Source: Plazaster borealis (Eukaryota > Echinodermata > Asteroidea > Forcipulatida > Labidiasteridae). From it: a DNA stretch of 64,000 nt. The notes beneath the pieces were generated by a model. It was not told the origin of the DNA, searched no databases, and saw only the letters and a list, made by a program, of their open reading frames with translations. This document shows positions 49,001-60,100 of the stretch, piece after piece. The DNA is taken from positions 19,684,044-19,748,043 of the forward strand of contig CM037460.1 of the NCBI GenBank assembly GCA_021014325.1. Direction: 5' to 3'. Within the stretch, counting starts at the first letter, position 1. Every line of letters starts with the position of its first letter. A program made the translations under genes and the position numbers.

Positions 49001-52000
49001 AGTCTGGTACAATGAGAATGAGTATTTATTATTGCTTATGCACACAAGGAACAAGACAACGATGGTCAAGGCATGATAAAGGTCTATAGACTGTGCAAGT
49101 CTTGGGCATATTTGAACTTCCGGGACCATTGTGGTCCCAACCTATATGGAGTTTTACGTGGGCAGGATTTTGTTTTGTCAATTATTTTAGTTTAACGTAG
49201 TTTATGGCTATGACAATTTATTATGTTGTTGGGAATGTAATACTCTAAGTGATTAACAATTTGAAAGTGAAATCAATTCAACAAAATAACAAAGAAAACC
49301 TGAGAATAAGACTTGACCTCTGTTTCCGGTTACTTGTAAAAAATTAAGAATTTTGCCCAACTGACGGTCATGTTTTCATTAAACCTATGTAATAGACGCA
49401 CACATTCAGGCGTGATTGGCAAATGGGGTTTCTAACAATAAGCATCCTCATCCCAAGTTTTAATTTTGTTTCAATGTTAATTTGAACAAATTATTTGTAT
49501 TATACAAAATGAAAATTTATTTATAACAACTTGCTATGGGTATTCTTATTTTCAAGAATTTTGTATAAATATAATTTTAAAAGAAGATTTGATTTCATAG
49601 AAAAAGATAGTCTTCAATTTCGTTTTTTCTTGTTTTTAATATGCGCAAGACTTGCACAGTCTATTACAAGGAAAAATCAGTTGTATTGTATTTGCTTTAG
49701 ATACACAGTGCACTGCTGGTAATGTTTTATGATTTTAATAATCAATGCCAGAAATAAACTCAAATGCTCACCCAACTAACATTTTAGGCCCAGCACCATA
49801 GTGTTAGCCAGAGGGGTGTCTGGGTGACATGTCTTTCGGACACCCTGTTTTGTTTGTCATTTACATGTAAATGTATTGTAAGTGAACAATTTGGACACCC
49901 AGTTTTTTTAATTTCCAGCAAATTTGGACACCCTCTTACTAAATATCTCCCTGATTGTTGTACAAAACCTCCCTGATTGCAAGATGCAAATGTCTGCAGC
50001 TCTGACATAGTCCCTTTTATAAATAATAATAATAACATTGTCTTATATAGCACTCAAAGCGCTTCAACAAACAGAGACACTTTTTAAGACAGTTTTTTTT
50101 TAAAAAGTTATTTGAAGAATTATGAGACCGACTCATGTACATGTAGCACCTGATAAGGGTTAACAAGGTGCTGCAGCGCATACACAGCTGCAGTGCTTCT
50201 TACTAAGTAAGTTTTTATTTTATATTACATTTTTGGAGTAATTACCAACTTACCTTTAAAGGCACTGAACACGTTTGGTAATTGTCAAAGACCAGTGTTC
50301 TCACTTGGTGTATCCCAACATATGCATAAAATAACAAGCCTGTGAAAATTTGGGCTCAATTGGTCATCGAAGTTGCAAGAAAATGTTGAAAGAAAAAACA
50401 CCCTTGTTGTACAAATTTGTGTGCTTTCAGATAGGAATAAAAGGCTTCTTGCAAGAAGTCTTTTATTATTTTAGTGAGAAATTACCTCTTTCTCAAAAAC
50501 TATGTTACTTCAGAGGGAGTCGTTTCTCACAATGTTTAATACTATCAACAGCTCTCCGTTGCTCGTTACCAAGTAAGTTTTTATGTTAATATATATTTTG
50601 AGTAATTACCAAACGTGTACAGCTGAAGGATTGAAATGATTTTACTCTTCCACTAATTAATACTGGACCTTCCTTTAATGTTGTTATTGTATTATCTTTA
50701 TTTCTGTTTAAGATTCCAAGCCAAGAGTTATCCCTACAAATAGTTTTGCTGCTCCTGAAGATCTTGACGAAAGTCTAGATGAGGACCTGATGCGTCGACT
50801 CCATGCCTTAAGGAAATCGAGCCAAATTGACCAAAGGGAATCTTTGTATGGTGACATGCTGGCATCGTCTGCCTCTCTAGATAAGAAGGAGGAGGAGGAG
50901 GGTGATATGTGGGACGAGCTGAACTCTGGGGATGAAACCCTGGAGGATGGAATCGATGATGAAGAAGAAGTTATGTCAAATCAGTCAGAAACTACCTCAG
51001 TTAAGAGTGAGGTCTGTGTAGGTGACTCAGGTGATGAGAAAGAGATTGTGAAGACCTGTTTGCCAAGTGATGAAGAGCAGAAAGATGGTGGTGCGGGAGA
51101 CGCCGCATCACATGAGTCCCCTTTGAGAAGTCGAGAGGCTTCAGTTGGAGAGTTGGGTGATGAAACCGATGTCCCACAGTACAGTGTTCAAAGTGATGAG
51201 GAACAGAGAGATCTTGAATGTGATAACATCAAATCAAGAGAACCTTCAAGGAGTTCAGAGGTTCTTGAAGAAGATGGAGAAGATGTTGTTGTAGAGACCG
51301 ACGTAGTTCATCTGATGAGGAGAATCAGTCTAGAGATCCAAGACGATCTTGCAGAGGCCCTTACAGAGGGTGACAAACTCACAAAAGAGCTTGAAGACCA
51401 GGTCGCAAAAGACTTGGCAGTTGCGGAAGGAAACATGAATGGAAATATAGAAGAAAGGAACTGTAACAACACTGACGATGAGTCACGTGTTGCTCCTGAT
51501 TTAAGAATCGAAGATATTAATGATGATGTTTCAGAGACAGCAACAGAACAGAATGTTAGTAGTGAAGAAGTACCTGAAGATACTCTAGACCATAACCTCA
51601 AATCCAACTCAATCCAAGACACAGACACTTGCAGGGACTCTGACCAAGCTCACGATTGCTCCACACACGGAGAAGGCCGTTTGAGAGACGACCATGTCTC
51701 TGAAGATGCAACCTTGTCATCAAGTCTTGCTGAGAGAACAGAGGAGAGACAGGAAACTAAGAAGACCAAAGAGGAGGAAGCTGAAGAGAGGATAGCGCGG
51801 TTACAGGAGGAGGCACTGCAGAGGCATCTCAAGCACATCTCAAAGGATATCCAGACCTACTTGGGTAAGATTGCTTGATATTAATAATAATAATAATAAT
51901 AATATGTATGTAGTCTTATATAGCACAGGTATCTACCAATAAAGGTACTCATTTTAAGAAACACCAGAGCTTGATTCCAGTGCTCTTAACCGCTCGGCCA

Positions 52001-55000
52001 CAACACGAAGAGTATTGTAATCCCTTGTTTTTCCTCTTACTGTGAGTGTGACCTTTAATTGACACATTTGGTACTGGTGTAGTTACTCAAGTCAAGACAC
52101 TGTTAGTTGTCAAGATTGTTGTCATTTGTCATTTCTGAAAATGACACAAAACACACCCTGTCAATGACAACTTGAGGATAAATGGACACAATGACAAAAA
52201 ACCTGCCTGTCTCATTTGTTTTAAATTGTTTTATATTTATGACTACACATGTAAGTAATGTTATTTGGTTTTTGCCAAAGAAAAGGACAAAGTTACGAAA
52301 GCAGGATTTGAACCTGTGACTTCCAGATTAACGTGCCGGCGCTCTACCAACTACAGAGCTGCCAACTCTCCCTGATTCTACAGAAAGTTCCCTGAAAATA
52401 AACCAATGTTTCCATTTTCTGATGAACAAATTTGAAAATCTCCCTGATTATGGAAACTTTTTCCCTGTTATGTTGAATGTAATTCTAAATATCTCCCTGA
52501 TTGTTGTACAAAATCTCCCTTATTGCAAGATGCAAATGTTGGCAGCTCTGCAACTAAGCTATCTAGCCCTAATGTTGGAGGAGGACGCAGAGTCAAGACC
52601 TGCTCCAGTCAATTTTTCTTTGTTCAACCCAAAACTGTTTACAATTTACCCAGTCAGTTTCCCTTGTGGTTTATAGAATAAAAAATGATTACAAGAACAG
52701 AGACATAAGTAGGAGAACAAGAAAAAAATGGCTCCACAAAATCAACTGCAACGTGCTTAAAAAGAGTTATGAATCAAGCTTCCCTAGGTTCAGAGATTAT
52801 GTGTCCAAAGGTTAGACCCTCACCAACCAATGGCAGCAGTCACAGGAAACACCATTTCAGCTATTTGTTTGTTTCTCATGCAGATAAATTACAGTCCCTG
52901 TTAATTGCTGTGTACGAGGAACTAGACAGCGCCCTCGCCAAGGAGCAGTGCATAGCCGTCATTGAGAAACATTTCTTTCACTACATCTGGCAACCCCTAC
53001 TTACTCTTTTCAGGTAAACAGGTTTGATTGTGGAATTCTTCTGTGACCTTTTCGTTTGACAATAATCACAGTCAATTATAGGCAGGGTTTACTTTTGGTA
53101 AATTGTCAAAGACCGGTATCCTCACTTGGTGTATCATAAAATATGCATAAAATAACCAACCTGTGAAAATTTGGGCTCAATTGGTCATCGAAGTTGCAAG
53201 AAAATAATGAAAGAAAAAAAACACCCTTGTTGTACTGCTTTAGATGCCTGAGAAAGGCTTTATGCCTGAAGCCTTTCTCAGATTCAAATTTTTTGATGAA
53301 AAATTACCTCTTTCGTTAAAACTACAGTACTTCAAAGGGGGTCGTTTCTAACAATGTTTTGTAATATCAACAGCTCTCCAGTGCTTTTCACCGAATAGGT
53401 TTTCATGGTCATTGATTTTTGGAGTAATTGCCAAAGGTGTACCGTTCCCTTTACTAGATGGGTTTTAACAAGGCTGTTATGTCAGTGTGCAATAAGCCAT
53501 GTGCCAGTTAGATTTGAATAATATCTGGTACAATGACTTGCTAAGTGACAAGTTACTGCTTAAATTTGAATTCCTCAGACTATAGAGACAGTTCTATGTC
53601 ACATGATTCGGGGGCAGGCTTTGTGTGTAGTTACGTAAGAGAAGGCGAACACCCATACACAATTCTGAATGAATGTGTATAGCACAATGGTTCTAGGGTT
53701 TGCTCATCTGGAGGTTGCTATACAAAAGCTTGCCCTGAACCATTTGACATGGCAACTGTCTCTGTAGTCAAACCTTGTTATGACCAAACACTCAAATGTC
53801 TAATTGAGATGATGTACAGAGGCTGTAAACCTCTACGATGTATCATCCTGTAGATTCAGTGAGCTTTATCTCCAAACCAAGAGGTCTTGCTTCCTTTTTA
53901 GTATTTTAATGCATTCTCAATTTAACACATGTCATGCTGTTTCAGGCCCATACCAAGGTCTTGCCTCCTTGTTTAGTATTTCAATGCTTTCTTTTTTCTC
54001 AATTAAACACGTTTCTCACTTTTTTACAGGCGATCAAATCTTAGGAAAGAGATCGCTGCGGCAACAGCAATGACCAAATACCAGAACGCCTTGCCGGAGA
54101 ATATCGGCATCATCGCGAAGCTGTGCCTGACAACAGAGGGCGCTGTTCAAGATGACAACTCGTACCCGTATCAGCTGGCTGTGGAGGAGTTGAGGAGAAT
54201 CAGTGGCTACTTCAGCCCTCTGGATAAGCTGGAATGTGTCGGTGAGTGAACAGGGACCAATTTCATAGAGCTGCTTAAGAAAATATTCTGCTTAGCAGAG
54301 ATCAATTCAATTCAATTCAATTCAGAGATGAGCAGGATACCAGTCACAAATGGTGCATGTTACATTGTATTTTAGCCGGTAACCCGATTCTGGTAAGCAT
54401 AATTTGTTGTTGTGCTTAGCTACTTTTTGTGCTTAAAGGCACTAGACACGTTTGGTAATTGTCAAAGACCAGTATTCTCACTTGGTGTATCCCAACATAT
54501 GCATAAAATAACAAGCCTGTGAAAATTTTGGCTCAATTGGTCATCGAAGTTGCAAGAAAATAATCAAAGAAAAAACACCCTTGTTGCACAAATTTGTGTG
54601 CTTTCAGATGCCTGAGAAAGGCTTCAGGCCTGAAGTCTTTATCAGATTCAAATGTTTTAGTGAGCAATTACCTCTTTCTCAAAAACTACGTTACTTCAGA
54701 GGGAGTCGTTTCTCACAAATTAAGCTGCTCTATGAAATTGGGTCCTGATCAAAACATTACCAGTGCCAGCAGGGATAGGCCTATGTAATAAGTAACTTTT
54801 AGTTCTCTGTTGGCGGTGTGGCGGTTTCAGCCTTCCGACGTGTTCAGTTTTCCGGGTGACCAAATACGGTAACATTACGTCATGCGATGCCTGCGCACAG
54901 CAAGCGAAAGTAGTCCATTTTAGTGCCGTACTGAGTCTTCTGCGTTGCTACTCTCTTCGGTAGCTAACTGTCATGGGAATACAACTAGCGGTGAACGCGT

Positions 55001-57121
55001 GGATCGTATGAGAGAATTAGGTTTGAAGACCAAGCAAATTATTCTTTAATTAACCAGTGGAACATATGAAGAAGGAGCGTCAGAGAACAAGAAGAGGCTT
55101 GTCCGTAAGTACTCAATTCACAAATAGACAGGCTAGCTAGCTATCCTTACCTATCCCCCCTGCCTATAAAAATGGTATATATGGGCTCTGCCTAGTGAGT
55201 AGTTAACATGGTCATGGTTAGTTCATGGAGGAAGGAAGAGTACTGTAGTGTAGTGTATGCTAGTTACTGTCTGACTGTACATGTACATGTACACTGTAGT
55301 ACTACATTACTTAGACTTAGACTTAGAGTAGTGTATAGGCATTTTCTTGTAACGAAATTGTATTTTTACCAAGTGTATTTTGTTATTTACCAATACATAC
55401 ATCGGGGCATTATGTAAGAAATGTTTTAGAGGGGGAGGGAAGAGCAAGTGTCAGGAGAAAGGAGGAAAAGAAGAACAAAGGAAAGGGGAGAAGTAGCCAG
55501 CAGGGGGTAGATGGTGAGGGCATGGAGGTCCATGGTGAGGGTTACTGGTATACTGGTTATGTAAGGAAGGTGTCATATGGAAAGAAAAAGATGAAAATTG
55601 AGGGGGTGGTTATAGAAAGACAGAATAAATAGTGGGCGGGTTAGGTAAAGAGTAAGATGTGACAGTGGAGGGAGGAGTTGGGGTTAGAGGCTGGTGAATT
55701 GAAATGATGGGAAAGAGGGATGGATGATGAGGGTTACATTTAGGTGCTATCAGTCACTAGCAGCTGCTTGCTGTTTACGGTCTTCGCAATGGGGGCGGTG
55801 AGGGTTATATTTCTTTTCTTCTTCTCCATTTATTTTGTTTTAAACCGATATTGTCACCCTTTTTATTGAAGATTACTCAATAAAATGTAATATTTACAAG
55901 GGCCCAGATGGTCAGTAATTGTTTGTCCCTTTCAATTTAAGGAGGTGAGCTGTACTACACTGGAAACAAGGCAGACATCAAGAAGAAGGTAGTACTGCAC
56001 GAGGATGAGGTGCTAGACCTTCTGAAACACTATCACTCATCACCGACAGGAGGACATAGTGGTATCAATGCCACACTGTCCAAATTTCCTCGCATTACAC
56101 ATGGAATGGAATGAGACGGGATGTTGGGGAGTTTGTAAGTGGGATAACACTTTATGAATTGGTGTTTGTGTTGTTTAATTTTGTAATGGCACCTTTATGT
56201 TTCTAGCTATCTTTCTATTGTTGTGCCCTCTGAAAGAGTCTAAATGACTACTCCATTGTCACATTGATTTCGTTCATGTTTTCTTAAGGTGTAGCATTGC
56301 CAGTTTTCTTACATTCTATCTTTTCAAATAGGCCTACAGTTTTCCTTTGTTGTGATTTGGTCAAAAGAAAGTTTCCTCACCTCGCCCCAGATTTGTTACG
56401 TGTTCTATCAACCTTTATCAAGTGCAAATTTAATTAATATTGGCAAGACAAACCTCAAGGTATTACTTATTTTGAAACGATTGATTGTGCTTGGTATATG
56501 CATTTGCACTACATACATGTACAACAGTGTGTGTGGTTCTTGTTGAACATTTGTTATTCTATATTTTTAACAGATCAAGTCATGTGATCGATGCCAGCGA
56601 CGTGACAAAATTTAAACCCAGGCATCAGAGTTGAAAGCAATCAAAACAACGGAGCCCCTACAGCTTGTGGGAATGGATTTAATTGGTACATAGCTTTGAT
56701 CATCCACGTCACTACAATTGGTATGAATCCATAGTTCACAACAGTCACATTAAAAAGCTTTGTGATCAGTTATTACGTTTCTTGCTGAACAATTAGAACA
56801 AAACCAAGGTGTGGGATTATTTTTCCCTTTTAAATATTCTGCTCTTGAAACTCCTGCTCACTTGAAGTGAACATATGAACTGCAGTCGTCACATGAGAGT
56901 TGCAATTCATTTGACCAAATTGTTTTTGTGCAATAACTACAGATGACACTTTTACTTGTGGGTCTAATTGTTGTAGTTACATTCAAATCAGTACTTGAAG
57001 TGTTGCTAGCTGTGACGAAAATATCAATACTGTGTAATTAGAGATGTGTTATTGTGTGTATTGTCTGAGTATAATCGTAAAATAATCCTGTGAATTTTTT
57101 TATTCTGGTTTAGTTGATTAA

Positions 57122-57152
<31 letters not shown>

Positions 57153-60100
57153 TTTCATTCTAAATTGTATAGATATCAAAAATAAAACTTGTGATTTGCC
57201 ATTTGATAGAGTGTTTTCTCTGTTTATTTGTATTATTACATGCTGGGTATTTATATATTTTGTTATGGGCAGAATATATACCACAAAGCCATAAAGTAAC
57301 AAATGCGAAACAAACCATTAAATTAGTTAGAAATGAGAAGGGGTTTGTTTTTATACAAGCAGTGTGACCTGCTTAAAGGTATCGTACACGTTTGGTAATT
57401 ACTCAAAATATATATTAGCATAAAAAGCAACAGAGAGCTGTTGATAGTATAAAACATTGTGAGATCTGAAGTAACGTAGTTTTTGAGAAAGAGGTAATTT
57501 CTCACTAAAATAATAAAAACTTCTTGCAAGAATTTTTATTCCTAACTGAAAGCACACAAATTTGTACATCAAGGGTGTATTTTCTTTCATCATTTTCTTA
57601 TTTTATGCATATGTTGGGATACAACAAATGAGAACACTGGTCTTTGACAATTACCAACGACGACGTGTACGATGCCTTTAAAGTTGTCGCATGAGAAAAC
57701 GTATAAAGATGGCCCAAGAGAATGTGACTAAACAGAAAAGAATCGTAATAGAAACAATTTGGGGTCACTGAGAGTTCAGTACTTATTTTTGTCGGAAACC
57801 TAAAACCGTTCTAACAACGTGTTGAAATGTCCGGCTACGTCACCCGGAAAACTGAACACGTCGGAAGGCTGAAACCGCCACAGCGGAACAGACGTATCCC
57901 CATACTGTGGTTTGGGCACTGGCCTGGTGACCAGTCTTTTTTCTTGATCTTTTTCTTCCATTCTGTGCATTTTGAAATGTGTTATGCGCTTTTGATCATT
58001 TTGATGTAAGGGCACAATATAAATTTTAATGATTATTATTGTTATTATTATGAGCAGTTAAATTGTTCTTATTTCTTGTAAACAAGTATTTGGAAATTAA
58101 TTCAGTGTTACCATGGTTACTGTTTAGGGTCAGCCAAAGTTTTCAACATTTTTAAGGTTGTACAGAGTAGACCTACTACTTTTTTACCCTTTAGCACTCA
58201 TGCACAATTAAATGTAGAGTCATTCACTCCTTGACTGTGGCTTAGAAATTGACTGTATTTTTTACCGCATGAGGCCGCTATCGAGGCGAATTTCCTTGCA
58301 TCACAATTGAAGTTTTTATTATATTTTGACTGCCTGTTTGTTGTTTTCTTGTATCAATGGCCAAATAAAATAATAATAATAACAAGCATTACAAAAATAC
58401 ATCAGTTCACTACGAATTCACAGGATTTTTTGCTGTACCTTGAAAGCCTTAGATAACTTTTGTTGTAATTATTTTCTTGTGTAACAAGTTTAGTTTTGTT
58501 TGCTTTACCATGTTGAAGCTTTGAGGTTGGAAACATAAGACATATCAACTAAAATAGGGAAAAATTGTTTGTTAGCAAAGTGAACATTTGTTACATATAA
58601 TTACAACAGCTAGGCCTTTGGAAATAAAAGCGAATGCCTATGTTACCAACAGATAACTTCTTTACCTAAAACTCTCTGAAAAATCGTTTCAAATCATGTA
58701 TTTCGTGTGTAAAAACACCTGTAACTTTATTTTAAAACAAGCAGGTTCACCCGTTACTGTGTGTACATTGCATGTAAAATAAGTTGTACATAAAATGCCT
58801 GTCCGTACTCACACAAACAGAAAAGAAACCCACTTATTGTGTCATCCTTTCAAATCTCTGATAAATTTGTGCTTTTTCCTGTTTTACTTGTCTCAGTTAA
58901 AGCTTCAAGAGCCATCATTACCTGTGTTGGAGACTTTTATGAAGCTCAGGGTCAAGCAAGAGAAAATGCTGAGAATGCTGTGTAAGTGGGTTTTTTTCTT
59001 CAAAAATTTAGAGTGACTGTGGTCAGGCGGTGCTGCAAAGTTAGTTTCTTGTTTCTCTCTTTATCTTTGTTCAAAGTAACATTTTGGCATAAAGAAACAT
59101 AAAATCTATTGGGTATAGAGTTAGCGTTACGGTTTAAATTGATATAATTTAATTTGGTTTATTGCTATTAATGTACAGGGAACGATTTTATCCAGCACTT
59201 TTGCATCGCAAGATATTTAGACGGTGCACGCTGGTAGACTGCACATTTAATGCTAACTTTGAGATAGCAAATGATTGATGATTTTTGAGTAGCAACTTTT
59301 AAGTTCGACGTCTGAAACAGTTAGGAGCGACTGGACGCACTGGAAGTCGAAAGATCGACTGTTGCAGTCGATCGAAACAAATCTGGAGCGTATTGGTTTC
59401 AGACGTCGATCTTTTCATGAGCCGAACCTAATGTAAATGTTATGTTAAGTTCGCTTGTCTGAAACAAAAATTTATTTGGGCTGACCTAGAGTCGCTCCTA
59501 ATCTATTTGGTTCGGCGCGGCTCTGGAGTGCCTGTCTGAACCGGGTGTAAGATGTTCAATACTAGATTCAGAAAACAGTAAGATTATATATATATAAAAT
59601 AACAGATGTATAGTGTATTCCACAATGACAAGATCTTCAACATTATTCCGTTTCCCGTTGACTTCTCACCTGCAGAGGTTGTGATGACCTACTACCCATC
59701 CTCAGCTTTGTAGTTATTAAGTCTGCTCTGCCTCATATTGTCTCAGAATGTAGCGTCATGGAGGAGTTCATCCATGAAGGGTAAGATGGCCCCTTGGTCC
59801 CTCTCACTATAAGCTCCACCCCTAAAAAGATATCACCTTCAACCCCAAGCCCCCCCCCCAAAAAAAAAAAAAAAAAAAGAAAAGAAAAAAAACACCCACC
59901 CCAACAAACAGGCAAACAAATCAAAATATAGTCTGCTACATTTCCAACTTTGTAGCTCTGCATAAAAGTTGCTAAGTTTACTACTGAATTGAATATAAAT
60001 TCTATATCATTCTATACATAATTTATAAAGAAAATCTTTTCCAGAGGAAAACAAAATAGTTGTGAACATTTCAGATTTTTTAAACAATTATTTACAAAGT

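Larger units (their letters stand above)
54817..57882 (+). mobile_element. Ginger-type DNA transposon, 3066 bp, perfect 44-bp TIRs
   Basis: The left TIR (54817-54860; TGTGGCGGTTTCAGCCTTCC ... TTTTCCGGGTGAC) is an exact reverse complement of the right TIR (57839-57882). GCGG flanks both ends (54813-54816, 57883-57886), a 4-bp target duplication. TGTNR...YNACA ends, a short duplication and an LTR-retrotransposon-like integrase gene are the Ginger1 signature. Inside are three integrase-like exon remnants and a nested TTAA-MITE (57377-57676). It sits in VPS9D1 intron 11 in sense orientation. The coding part is broken and lacks most of the catalytic core, so this copy is non-autonomous. Confidence 0.9.

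Noticed and set aside
55942..56685. Domesticated integrase-derived host gene (GIN1/KRBA2-like)
   Set aside because: The pieces lie between perfect TIRs and a target duplication and contain two stops and a frameshift, so a decayed Ginger transposon copy is the simpler reading.
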